DNA of 64,000 nucleotides from Carnobacterium sp. CP1 (GTDB lineage Bacteria > Bacillota > Bacilli > Lactobacillales > Carnobacteriaceae), in NCBI RefSeq assembly GCF_001483965.1, contig NZ_CP010796.1:744001-808000 (forward strand), written 5' to 3'. Positions 36,999-45,845 of this stretch are shown piece by piece (the first letter of the stretch is position 1; each line of letters opens with the position of its first letter). The position numbers were made by a program, and so were the translations under genes. Below the pieces are notes generated by a model, which did not search any database, was not told the origin of the DNA, and saw only the letters and a list, made by a program, of their open reading frames with translations.

Positions 36999-38285
36999 TT
37001 ACTTTTTAATCCGTAAGTCATAATAATCTAATACCAATTCGCAAAACATCATATTTGCCCAAGAGAACCATTCTCTCGTATAATTATTCGGGTTATCAAC
37101 ATCGAAGCCTTCGTGCATCAAATTTGTTCCTGCGTCATTTTCAACCAACAAGTCTAAGATGCGTTTCTTCTCACTTTTATCAGAAGTGGTCAAACCTTCC
37201 ATCGCTAGAGCAATCGGCCAAACATAATTTTCAGGCGTATGCGAACTTCCGATACCTTTAGCATATTTCCCTTCATAAAAATAAGGATTTTCTTTGCTTA
37301 AAATTGTTTCGCGTGTTGCCAAGTAAACGTCGTCGTCTTCTGCACAGTAGCCTAGGTAAGGGGCTGCCAACAAGCTGGGAACGTTTGAATCATCCATAAT
37401 AGAGTAATTCCCTAACCCATCGACTTCATATGCGTAAACTGTTTCGCCTGCTGCGTTTTTTACTTTAGCAAATTTCTCAATACCGGATTGGATCTCTTCA
37501 CGCAATTCTGTAACTTCATCAACTATAGATGGTTCTTTGACTATCTCGGTATAAATTTCTTTTAAATAATCTAACACAACGACTGCAAACATATTTGAAG
37601 GCACTAAATAATTGTAGATACAGCGGTCATCACTTGGTCTAAAACCTGACCATGTCATTCCTGTTACTCCGATCGGCGAGCCTTTACCGTCGTTTACTAA
37701 TGTATCTTCTTCTCTCCAAGTATCGCGTTCAAAGTTGTATGGAGAGTTTTCGTGATTTTGTTCTACTTTCCAAAGTGCTAAAATTTTCTTTACTGCTTCT
37801 TTAAATGTTTCGTTAAATTGGTCAGTTCTGCCGGTTTCTTTGTACAGCAAGTAGCTTAATTGAACCGGATAACACAATGAGTCGATCTCGTATTTGCGTT
37901 CCCAAATCCATGGATTCATTTCAGTATGATCATCTTGGTGTCCAGCACTATTGGCTTCTTCATTAAAAGCGTTTGCATAAGGGTCCAAGTTAACATACTG
38001 CAATTGCTTTTCAACTACTCCTGCAATCATATCAGAAATGTCTTTATCTTCTTTTGCTACCAGCAAGTAAGGGCGAACTTGTGCTGTTGAGTCTCTTAAC
38101 CACATTGCCGGAATGTCGCCTGTCAGTAAAAACGTTGTTCCATCTGCTTGTTTTTTAACGGTTGTCAATAAGGTATTAGAGAATGAAGCATTAAAATTTT
38201 CAGCCCATCTTGGATTTTCTTTTGATTTTTCAGTAACTTTATTCATTAATATTTGAATTGATTGAGGTATCTCTTTATAAGCCAT
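36999..38285 (-). CDS. Exo-alpha-1,6-mannosidase (GH125)
   Basis: A 428-residue (alpha/alpha)6-barrel protein. The family signature IPAMWLRDSTAQVRPYL lies near residue 60, and HQDDHTEMNPWIWERKYEIDSLCYPVQLSYLLY and SSHTPENYVWPIALAMEGLT are further conserved blocks. GH125 enzymes remove alpha-1,6-linked mannose from N-glycans. First gene of a three-gene operon (GH125-GH1-GH38), divergent from a GntR-LacI regulator. No signal peptide. Confidence 0.93.
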   Translation of the reverse strand: MAYKEIPQSIQILMNKVTEKSKENPRWAENFNASFSNTLLTTVKKQADGTTFLLTGDIPAMWLRDSTAQVRPYLLVAKEDKDISDMIAGVVEKQLQYVNLDPYANAFNEEANSAGHQDDHTEMNPWIWERKYEIDSLCYPVQLSYLLYKETGRTDQFNETFKEAVKKILALWKVEQNHENSPYNFERDTWREEDTLVNDGKGSPIGVTGMTWSGFRPSDDRCIYNYLVPSNMFAVVVLDYLKEIYTEIVKEPSIVDEVTELREEIQSGIEKFAKVKNAAGETVYAYEVDGLGNYSIMDDSNVPSLLAAPYLGYCAEDDDVYLATRETILSKENPYFYEGKYAKGIGSSHTPENYVWPIALAMEGLTTSDKSEKKRILDLLVENDAGTNLMHEGFDVDNPNNYTREWFSWANMMFCELVLDYYDLRIKK

Positions 38286-38405
38286 TTCGTCTCTCCATTC
38301 TTGAATTTGTATTATCTTTTATTACTTGTATTATAGAATATGATTTTTTAAATAACTACAAAACATAGGTTTCTCTCTATTTTATATAGAAAATACTAAA
38401 ATTTG

Positions 38406-38433
38406 TTGTATTCCCAAAATGAAATGGTATATT
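38406..38433 (+). promoter_or_regulatory. Promoter of the GntR-LacI regulator gene
   Basis: TTGTAT (38406-38411) and TATATT (38428-38433), 16 bp apart, precede the TTG start at 38471. Confidence 0.5.
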
Positions 38434-38456
38434 TTGTATAAATAGTTATACCATTT
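38422..38456. promoter_or_regulatory. Candidate operator of the GntR-LacI regulator
   Basis: AAATGGTATA (38422-38431) is the exact reverse complement of TATACCATTT (38447-38456), with 15 nt between. The left arm overlaps the -10 hexamer and the right arm abuts the GGAGG, fitting autorepression. No second copy was found beside the other glycan genes. Confidence 0.55.
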
Positions 38457-38470
38457 GGAGGCTAAATAGT

Positions 38471-39571
38471 TTGAAAAAAGAACCCCTTTATAAAGTCATT
38501 TACGACTCTTTAAAAACGAAAATTTTAAATGGTACGTTTCCTTTTAACAGCCAGCTGCCGACAGAAAAAGAATTATCTGACCAGTACAAGGTAAGTCGCA
38601 TTACCAGCAAACGAGCTTTAAATGATCTAGCTGAAGAAGGTTATATCAAACGTATTTCAGGCAAAGGAAGTTTTGTCATTCTTGAGAAACAGCCTCTTGC
38701 AAAAACATTTAATATCACTTTATTGCTGCCCTTTTTTAAAAATGCTGGATTAGAGCAATATGTACAAGGCATTTCAGATTGTTTGAAGTCTACTCCATTT
38801 CAATTAACGATTCATTACACACAAGAAGATCCTCTTAAACAACGCCAACTAATTCACTCTTTATCTAAAGAAACTTGCGATGGTTTGATTCTTTATCCTG
38901 ATTTCCCTTCAACTTTAGTTGATCTTGTTTATAACCTGTACTTAGATGATCTCCCCATTGTTTTGTTAGATAAAGAATTGGTTGGTTTGCCGGTTCCCGT
39001 TATTTCTTCAGCAAATTTTCAAGGTGGTTATGAAGCAACAGTATATGCTATTCGACAAGGCCACAAAAAGATATTATTTTTTTCATTAGCTTCGCTTCTC
39101 GAAAATACGGCTGTTAAAAATCGTTATTTAGGCTATCTAAAAGCACTTCATGAGTACAATTTCAAATTAGATATAGGTCCATACCTGAACGATCGTCCGC
39201 TTACAATGGATCAAAATCAATTGATTCAATCTTTTCTGGAAACAACAAAAAAACAAGGCTATACCTGCATCTTTGTTGAACATGATGTCTTAGCGATGGA
39301 ACTGATTTCGACCGCTGCTAATATGGGCTGGGATATTCCAACCGATATGTCTTTTATCGGATTCGATGATATTTCTCTGGCTCGCATGATCACTCCTAAG
39401 CTAACTACTGTAAAACAAGACTTTTATCAAATCGGATATACTGCAACAGAGGTTTTATTGTCAATGATCGCCGATTCTGCTAAAAAAGATACTCTCCGCT
39501 CAATTGAAGTTTCTGCCAAATTAAGGGTTCGAGAATCTGTCCAGACTAAATACGAAGCGAAAAGGGACTGA
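38471..39571 (+). CDS. GntR-LacI hybrid transcriptional regulator (AraR-like)
   Basis: A 366-residue regulator: a GntR winged helix (residues about 1-70, FNSQLPTEKELSDQYKVSRITSKRALNDL) fused to a LacI-type sugar-binding domain (ITLLLPFFKNAGLEQYVQGI, SFIGFDDISLARMITPKLTTVKQD). This layout is that of AraR-type repressors. It is divergent from the GH125-GH1-GH38 operon and probably represses it in response to a mannose-containing oligosaccharide. The start is TTG with GGAGG 9 nt before it. The stop lies in the terminator stem. Confidence 0.88.
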   Translation: MKKEPLYKVIYDSLKTKILNGTFPFNSQLPTEKELSDQYKVSRITSKRALNDLAEEGYIKRISGKGSFVILEKQPLAKTFNITLLLPFFKNAGLEQYVQGISDCLKSTPFQLTIHYTQEDPLKQRQLIHSLSKETCDGLILYPDFPSTLVDLVYNLYLDDLPIVLLDKELVGLPVPVISSANFQGGYEATVYAIRQGHKKILFFSLASLLENTAVKNRYLGYLKALHEYNFKLDIGPYLNDRPLTMDQNQLIQSFLETTKKQGYTCIFVEHDVLAMELISTAANMGWDIPTDMSFIGFDDISLARMITPKLTTVKQDFYQIGYTATEVLLSMIADSAKKDTLRSIEVSAKLRVRESVQTKYEAKRD

Positions 39572-39598
39572 ACTTAAGCGTCAGCCCCTTTTTTATTT
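39561..39598 (+). terminator. Terminator after the GntR-LacI gene
   Basis: AAAAGGGACTGA pairs with TCAGCCCCTTTT (one mismatch), followed by TTATTT. The stem includes the stop codon. Confidence 0.75.
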
Positions 39599-39603
39599 CT
39601 ATC

Positions 39604-41073
39604 CTATTGAATTTGATCCCTGAATTCTCTTGGTGATTGTCCTACTAAGTTTTTAAAGTTTTTGTAAAAATAGCCTTGATTTTGATAGCCAATTCGGCTT
39701 GCTATATCATTAACCGGTTCTTTTGAACGCAGCAATAACTCTTTTGCTAAATTGATTCGATAGTGATTTAAATACTTGGAAAAGCTCTTGCCCGTTTCTT
39801 TTTTAAAGACCTGTCCTAAATACATAACATTTACATGAAGGATTTTTGCAATACCTTTTAAATTTAAATCCTCCATATACTCCGTTTGCACAATTTCAAT
39901 CGTTTGTTTGGTCAAGTCACTGTAAAGTAATTGTTTTTTTAATTCATCCAAAGGCAGTAAATCAGTTTCCATTACCATTGCTAATTCATTAAATGTTTCT
40001 GAATCAAAGATAGCTTTTGTTTTCTTTAAAAACTTGTCACTTTCAATAGCATCAAACTGCAAATAAATATTAACTAAAACTAAATACATCAAACGTTTAA
40101 TATTTTCTGCATTCATTTGGCCATCTATTAGTTGATTGACAAACAAACTAACTTCTTTAGAGATACGTTGGATGTTTTTAGAAAAAATCCCCTCATTTAG
40201 ATCGGTCACCAACCCTGATAAAGTCAAATCGGTCATATTATTTTCTTTATACTTATTAAAAACAAGTTGCTTTCCATAAAAATCAGCATGGTCTTTTGCT
40301 TTCAAGGCATATTTGTAACTTTTATAAACTTTTCCTGGTTGTTTAATACATGTCCCAATAAAGAATAAACAATTGTTTTTCAACGTTTCACTTAACTGAT
40401 TTAATTCCAGCTCCATCATTTTGCTATCTTGCCCTGCTAAAATGATGACTTTTTCTGTTTCGTTTAAAGAAAAATAGAGAGATATATTTAGCTCACGGCA
40501 AGTTTCTTTAAAACTAGTTTCCCAATTTCCTTTTTGTCTACTTCGAACAATCACAACAGTAAATGATGGGTCTTCAGGCACCTTAAACAAATAATTTTCA
40601 ACTAATTGGTCAAACTGATCTTCCCTCAGTTCGTTTCTTATCCATCTGCCTAGCAAACCTTCAAAAATAACTTGATCTGCTTGATTGTAAAGTTTTTCCT
40701 GTTCAAATTCTTTCAATATATTTTCAAGTGAATGATACAGTTCTTCTTTATCGATTGGCTTCAACAAATAGTTAGAAGCTCCTAGACGCATCCCGTTTTT
40801 AACGTATTCAAATTCCTGATAGCCTGAAAGAATAATAAACTTAAATGGTTGAGCTGTTTTTTGAGCTTCTTGAATAAAATCAATTCCTGATAAAACGGGC
40901 ATTGTAACATCGGTCAAGATAATATCGATTGGGTGTTCCATAATATAATCTAGTGCTTTTTTCCCATTTCTAGCCGTTTCTACTATCTCCATACCAAGGC
41001 TTTCCCAATCAATTAGTTTTTTTAAACCAGCTAAAATCATGTATTCATCATCTACTAATAATACCTTATACAC
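39604..41073 (-). CDS. YesN-type response regulator (REC plus AraC DNA-binding domain)
   Basis: A 489-residue transcription activator. The receiver domain (about 1-120) has the acidic pair DD8-9, phospho-acceptor Asp55 in LTDVTMP and the conserved Lys in LLKPID. The middle region is helical. The C-terminal AraC domain carries two helix-turn-helices (LKGIAKILHVNVMYLGQVFK and VNDIASRIGYQNQGYFYKNF). It is last in the DUF624-kinase-regulator unit, 27 nt after the kinase. It likely activates the glycan importer operon. The start is GTG. Confidence 0.92.
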   Translation of the reverse strand: MYKVLLVDDEYMILAGLKKLIDWESLGMEIVETARNGKKALDYIMEHPIDIILTDVTMPVLSGIDFIQEAQKTAQPFKFIILSGYQEFEYVKNGMRLGASNYLLKPIDKEELYHSLENILKEFEQEKLYNQADQVIFEGLLGRWIRNELREDQFDQLVENYLFKVPEDPSFTVVIVRSRQKGNWETSFKETCRELNISLYFSLNETEKVIILAGQDSKMMELELNQLSETLKNNCLFFIGTCIKQPGKVYKSYKYALKAKDHADFYGKQLVFNKYKENNMTDLTLSGLVTDLNEGIFSKNIQRISKEVSLFVNQLIDGQMNAENIKRLMYLVLVNIYLQFDAIESDKFLKKTKAIFDSETFNELAMVMETDLLPLDELKKQLLYSDLTKQTIEIVQTEYMEDLNLKGIAKILHVNVMYLGQVFKKETGKSFSKYLNHYRINLAKELLLRSKEPVNDIASRIGYQNQGYFYKNFKNLVGQSPREFRDQIQ

Positions 41074-41100
41074 ATTGCCTCATCCTTTTTTATTGATTTA

Positions 41101-42795
41101 TCAGAATTCCATTATAATCGTTGTACCTCCACCGGCAGTTTCTTTTATTTCCATTTTGAAACTCTCACCAAAGTAAAGTTTCATTCGGGTATACACATTC
41201 ATAATTCCAACTGAACCAGGTTTAAACAATTCCGTTTCTTTGAAAGAACGATTAATTTGTTCCATTTGACGTTTCGGAATACCTACGCCGTTATCAATAA
41301 TAACTAATTTTGTTTTCCCATTTTCCTGATACGCTTTGACGCTGATAGCATTTTCTATTTTCGCAAAGTCAATTCCATGTGCAAAATAATTTTCTACCAG
41401 CGGTTGAATAGCAAATTTAGGAATCATCACTTCTTTGACATCATCACAAACCTTAAATAAATAAGCAAATTGGTCAGGATATCGCATTTGGTAAAGGTAA
41501 ATGTATTTTTCACAAAACTTTAATTCATTTTCTACTGTCACTATTTTCTCGTGAGAAATATTATTTCTCAATAAAGTGCCAAAATGGAAAACCACATCTG
41601 CCAGCTCATCAGCACCTTCACTAATAGCACTCATTCGGATATACTCTAAAGTATTATATAAAAAGTGAGGATTGATTTGAGACTGCAGAGCTCGCATATC
41701 AGCATCTTTTTGTTTGAGTTCTAGTTCATATATGTCTTTGATATAACGCTGCATACTGTCCAGCATATCATTTATGCCTTCTGCTATTTGTTTTGTTTCT
41801 GCTTTTTTATCTTGGGTATTGATTCGATTGCCGCTATCGCCACCAGCAACTTGATTGATTGAAACCAAAATATCTTCTACTTGAACCACATATTTCTTAA
41901 ATAAATTAAAAAGAATCAGCAATAAGATAATATCGAATAGTAAACTGAATAAAAATAGACCAAAAGTACTTTTCAACGTGCTAATGACTATCTCCCTGCG
42001 CGGTATCAATGTATAAATTTGATGAGCATTTTTAGTCAGTGATTCAGTGATATAATACTCTTTCTCCAAATCTTTCAAATCAATTTTCGAATCCACCGCC
42101 ATTTGATCAACTAATTTAGTTGATAATGTTGTATTATTTTTATTATTGCTTCCTTCATAAATCAATTGATTCGTATTGGAAAAAATAAACGTTTGAACCG
42201 TGTAGTTTGTATTTTGGTTCGTCAAAATTTGATTGAAATTTTCTTTTTCAAAATCCATATGTAAAGAACCGATTGGCTGCAATGTATTGCGGTTCATAAG
42301 AATTGTTGAGAAACGAATAGCATCTGTTATTGGTAATTGCTTTACTTTCTCACCCATTAAGTTGCCAGTTTGCGAATAATAGATATCCGGATAATTTGTT
42401 AAGCTGATGCTAGCGGCTAAAAGCGAGCTCTCATTATAATAAAGACTTTCAATTGCTTTAGGCAAATAATAATAACTATCTGTCCGGTAATTCGTATCCA
42501 GCACTTCTGATAAATAGTCAGCATAAGACAATTCAAAGTATTGGTGAATGTTAGTAATCTGCTCTGGTGTTGAGGTGAGGCTGACCGCAACTTCTTCAAC
42601 TTTCTCTTGATTTTTATTAACTAGAAATTCAATCCGTCCTGAAGCATTTTGAATACTTTGCAATGCTATTTTTTTATTATTTTCATGTAGCAATTGTCCT
42701 ACTGCTATGCTGAAAATGGTAAAAAACAAAATCAATATAATCGAATACGTTTTTAACAAAGAGTAAATTTGGTTGCTTTTCATTTTTGTTTTCAT
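41101..42795 (-). CDS. YesM-type sensor histidine kinase
   Basis: A 564-residue membrane kinase. Two helices (about 12-32 and 280-302) flank a roughly 250-residue extracellular sensor, then HAMP, then the His_kinase domain with the phospho-histidine in SQINPHFLYNTLEYIRM, and an ATPase domain (VIIDNGVGIPKRQ, GSVGIMNVYTRMKLYFG). Paired with the downstream regulator, it probably senses an extracellular oligosaccharide or the loaded solute-binding protein. ATG 42795 fits GGAG with 8 nt; GTG at 42801 is too close. Confidence 0.93.
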   Translation of the reverse strand: MKTKMKSNQIYSLLKTYSIILILFFTIFSIAVGQLLHENNKKIALQSIQNASGRIEFLVNKNQEKVEEVAVSLTSTPEQITNIHQYFELSYADYLSEVLDTNYRTDSYYYLPKAIESLYYNESSLLAASISLTNYPDIYYSQTGNLMGEKVKQLPITDAIRFSTILMNRNTLQPIGSLHMDFEKENFNQILTNQNTNYTVQTFIFSNTNQLIYEGSNNKNNTTLSTKLVDQMAVDSKIDLKDLEKEYYITESLTKNAHQIYTLIPRREIVISTLKSTFGLFLFSLLFDIILLLILFNLFKKYVVQVEDILVSINQVAGGDSGNRINTQDKKAETKQIAEGINDMLDSMQRYIKDIYELELKQKDADMRALQSQINPHFLYNTLEYIRMSAISEGADELADVVFHFGTLLRNNISHEKIVTVENELKFCEKYIYLYQMRYPDQFAYLFKVCDDVKEVMIPKFAIQPLVENYFAHGIDFAKIENAISVKAYQENGKTKLVIIDNGVGIPKRQMEQINRSFKETELFKPGSVGIMNVYTRMKLYFGESFKMEIKETAGGGTTIIMEF

Positions 42796-42828
42796 TGTCA
42801 CTGCTCCTAAAATCAGGTCTTCTGCAAG

Positions 42829-43428
42829 TTAATCAACTAAGATATTTTGAAACATTCTTTTGGTACTGGTACTGATAACTCCAGCTAATAACCCAGTTGA
42901 AATAAACAAAATCAAACCAGGGAATTTATAAGTTATTACACTAACTATTATCAAACCGAATATTAGCAAAAAACATTCTTTTGTCTTTGTAAAGAATTGG
43001 ATGACCGATAATTTCAATGAATCGATCAAAGTAACCTCAAAAAATGTCAAAACAGCCAAATTGATAATGAATGACAATATTAATATAAATAGTACAAAAA
43101 TCAACACAAAATCGAGCACTAAAAAGAGCAAACCTTTTGTTTGAAGAGCAATAAATAAATTATATCCAATAATCAGAACGACCATCAGATAAAATAAAAG
43201 CAATTGATTGCCTTGTTTGAAGTTTTGTTTGAACTTTTCAAAAAGATTTTTCCATTTGATTTGATTAAAATCCCAGTTTGCTTCATCATGTTCTTCCACA
43301 ATAGTCATCATTGCTGGTGTAACACCAAAAATCACTAATCCGATAAAACTTAACCCCCAAAAATATAAACTTAATTTAATTAGGTAATACACTTTGTTAA
43401 ACGTTGTTTCAATTCCTTTTGAAATCAC
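42829..43428 (-). CDS. DUF624 / YesL-like membrane protein
   Basis: A 199-residue protein with about five membrane helices. The N-terminus (KVYYLIKLSLYFWGLSFIGLVIFGVTPAMMT) and WKNLFEKFKQNFKQGN are characteristic of DUF624. YesL-like genes commonly accompany YesM/YesN kinases and LplB/YtcP importers; the role is unknown, perhaps accessory to sensing or transport. The start is GTG behind GGAGG. First gene of its unit. Confidence 0.85.
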   Translation of the reverse strand: MISKGIETTFNKVYYLIKLSLYFWGLSFIGLVIFGVTPAMMTIVEEHDEANWDFNQIKWKNLFEKFKQNFKQGNQLLLFYLMVVLIIGYNLFIALQTKGLLFLVLDFVLIFVLFILILSFIINLAVLTFFEVTLIDSLKLSVIQFFTKTKECFLLIFGLIIVSVITYKFPGLILFISTGLLAGVISTSTKRMFQNILVD

Positions 43429-43466
43429 AAATCATTCCTCCAAATCATTTTGCCAATCTCTGTTAA

Positions 43467-43481
43467 AACAATCGCTTTCAT
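43467..43481. promoter_or_regulatory. cre-like site upstream of the yesL-yesM-yesN genes
   Basis: Minus strand ATGAAAGCGATTGTT matches the cre consensus at all but one position. A TAAAAT -10 candidate (43480-43485) overlaps it. Confidence 0.45.
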
Positions 43482-43497
43482 TTTACACTACTTGAAC

Positions 43498-43530
43498 CAA
43501 ATAGAAAAGCTGAGCAATTTTGTCAGCTTA
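43498..43530 (-). terminator. Terminator after the GH92 gene
   Basis: The minus-strand stem AAGCTGA/TCAGCTT with a 9-nt loop is followed by TTCTATTT. It separates GH92 from the sensor genes. Confidence 0.6.
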
Positions 43531-43560
43531 CTCTATCCTATCTATTCTGCTACTTAGTCG

Positions 43561-45735
43561 CTAGATAAGTCGATTCTTTAATGAAAAAGGCCGTTCTTCT
43601 TTGGTTATCTTTTTATACACAGGGGCTAACCCCAAATGCACGGTAAAACGTCCGCCGCTAAGCAAATCTGCATGAGTTAAGTACAACTTATTATATGGCA
43701 CCTGGTTTTTATAAACTTCAGTCACAAAATTAGCCTGTGCTGTATTGTTTCTAGTTTCAATTTCCCATGTTTTACCATCAGGCAGATGAATGGTCACTTC
43801 ATCAAAAAGTGGGATTCCTAAAACATACTCTCCACTGCCTGGGGTTACCGGATAGAAGCCCATGGAGCTAAATACAAACCAGCCTGACATACTGCCGTTA
43901 TCTTCATCCCCAGGGAATCCTTCAAAACCGCTGTTGAATAAACGAGTCATTAATTGTTTAACAACTACTTGAGTTGATGCTGGTTTTCCAACATAATTAA
44001 ACAAATACGGGATATGAAAACTCGGCTGATTAGAAAGTGCTAATTGTCCGTAGTCGATGGCTGAAACTTCACTCATTTCATGGATTTCAAAACCATAACT
44101 ACCTACTTCGAATGAAGGCTGCGTGTTGCACAGCTCAGTCAACCGATTTAAAAAAGCTGTTTCACTTTCATAACCATCAATCAGATCTTGAATATTATGA
44201 TACACACCAAAACTATTTTGCCAAGCGCTCCCTTCTGTATAATCAAAACCCCAGCGGTCAGCAGAAAAACCTTTTCTGAATTTCCCTTCAGCATCCTTCC
44301 CCCGCATAAATCCAGTTTCCTGGTCAAATAAGTTCCGATAATTTAAGGATGTTTTTTTAAACTGTTCTACTACCGGTTGCTGGTCGTTGAGCACTGCAGC
44401 AGTCTGACTGATACAAAAATCGCTGTACGCATAATCCAATGTTTGATTAACACTTTCTGATACATCTGTTGAAACATACCCTAGCCGATCGTATTCTTCA
44501 ATTCCTAATCTACCGTATACAGAATTCCCACTCTTAACGGTAGCTGTTTTGATCATGGCTTCTAAAAACTCTGCTGTTTCAGCTTCTGATAATAACCCTT
44601 TAACAGCTGCATCTGCAATGACTGCATCTACTAAAGTACCTGGCATCATCCCGCGTTCGTCAGGAGAAAGCCATTTAGGCAAGAAGCCGCTTTCGTTATA
44701 AGCCGTTAAAATTCCGGCTAATATTTCTTTGTACTCTTCCGGTGCTATGATAGAGTACAACGGATAAACCGTTTTATACGTATCCCAAAAACCATTATTC
44801 GTATACAAATACCCTGATTTCACTTCTTTTGCCGTTGTATCGTAATGCACCGGCAGTCCTGCTTCGTTTAGTTCATAAAACTTTTGTGGAAATAAAAACA
44901 TTCGGTACAGACACGTATAAAATGTTTTAACATATTCTTGATTTTCATGAGAAACGCTGATCCGCTCCAAATAATGTTCCCAACTTTTTTCAGCAGATCG
45001 CTTTTGTTCTTCAAATGAATCGGCTATCTCTCGTTCATAATTCAAATTAGCTTGTTTCAGGCTGATAAAAGATGTAGTTAAACTCGCATGGACTGTTTGG
45101 TGAGCAGCGTCTTCAAAATATAGAATCAGTTGTTTGCCCTTATCTGACTCAACAAGACCAGAAGTTTTCACATCGAATGCATAATCAAATCGAACCCTGA
45201 AATACATGCCAAAATCAGGATCATGACTGCCGGCAGCATAGTTGACAAATCCACTGACTGTTTTTGTTTCCGGTTCTAACTTAAACCAGCTTTTTTCCCC
45301 AGGCATATGAAAAACAATTCCTGCTTGTTTTTCAGTCCGATAAGTAAGATCTAGACGGCACCCTCGTTCGCTCGGAGTCAGCTCCGTCACAATATTATAG
45401 CGCAGTTGTTTGATCTTTAAATAATGCGGACTGAATACTGCTTCTTCAGGGCGATAAGAACTTTGATAAGAAGGAATATCATTTGAAAGCTCGCTTCCTG
45501 CGATAGGTGTCATCAACAACGGGCAAAAATCTCCCATCCAAGGACTAGGTTGATGGGACAAACGAATACCTTGAAATACTCGGTGATACGGATTAAAAAA
45601 CCAGCTATCTTCATTATTTGTTTGAACAGCATAATGATTCATGCCGAATGGCACACCCGTATAAGGCAGTGTGTTGCCATTAGAAAAATTACGGTCATTG
45701 TTCGTTCCTTGTCTTGTGTCGATCAATTCTAACAT
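43561..45735 (-). CDS. Alpha-1,2-mannosidase (GH92)
   Basis: A 724-residue calcium-dependent exo-alpha-mannosidase, acting on terminal alpha-1,2 mannose of high-mannose N-glycans. Recognisable blocks are NTLPYTGVPFGMNHY near the start, YTNNGFWDTYKTVYPLYSI, and the C-terminal PGDEDNGSMSGWFVFSSMGF containing catalytic acidic residues. There is no signal peptide, so it acts inside the cell, unlike many secreted GH92 enzymes. ATG 45735 has AGGAG 10 nt upstream; the ATG at 45744 is too close to it. It follows the importer genes. Confidence 0.94.
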   Translation of the reverse strand: MLELIDTRQGTNNDRNFSNGNTLPYTGVPFGMNHYAVQTNNEDSWFFNPYHRVFQGIRLSHQPSPWMGDFCPLLMTPIAGSELSNDIPSYQSSYRPEEAVFSPHYLKIKQLRYNIVTELTPSERGCRLDLTYRTEKQAGIVFHMPGEKSWFKLEPETKTVSGFVNYAAGSHDPDFGMYFRVRFDYAFDVKTSGLVESDKGKQLILYFEDAAHQTVHASLTTSFISLKQANLNYEREIADSFEEQKRSAEKSWEHYLERISVSHENQEYVKTFYTCLYRMFLFPQKFYELNEAGLPVHYDTTAKEVKSGYLYTNNGFWDTYKTVYPLYSIIAPEEYKEILAGILTAYNESGFLPKWLSPDERGMMPGTLVDAVIADAAVKGLLSEAETAEFLEAMIKTATVKSGNSVYGRLGIEEYDRLGYVSTDVSESVNQTLDYAYSDFCISQTAAVLNDQQPVVEQFKKTSLNYRNLFDQETGFMRGKDAEGKFRKGFSADRWGFDYTEGSAWQNSFGVYHNIQDLIDGYESETAFLNRLTELCNTQPSFEVGSYGFEIHEMSEVSAIDYGQLALSNQPSFHIPYLFNYVGKPASTQVVVKQLMTRLFNSGFEGFPGDEDNGSMSGWFVFSSMGFYPVTPGSGEYVLGIPLFDEVTIHLPDGKTWEIETRNNTAQANFVTEVYKNQVPYNKLYLTHADLLSGGRFTVHLGLAPVYKKITKEERPFSLKNRLI

Positions 45736-45790
45736 AATAGTCATTCTCCTAATTCGGTTATTTTCAAACTCATATAATCTGATCTTTAAA

Positions 45791-45824
45791 GAAAAAGAAC
45801 ACCTAAAAAGCAGGCGTTCTTTTC
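45791..45824 (-). terminator. Attenuating terminator between solute-binding protein and GH92 genes
   Basis: AAAAGAACGCCT pairs with AGGTGTTCTTTTT on the minus strand (one G-U pair), followed by a T run. Partial read-through would give more binding protein than downstream enzyme. Confidence 0.75.
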
Positions 45825-45845
45825 ATAAAATCAGGGGTGAACTAA

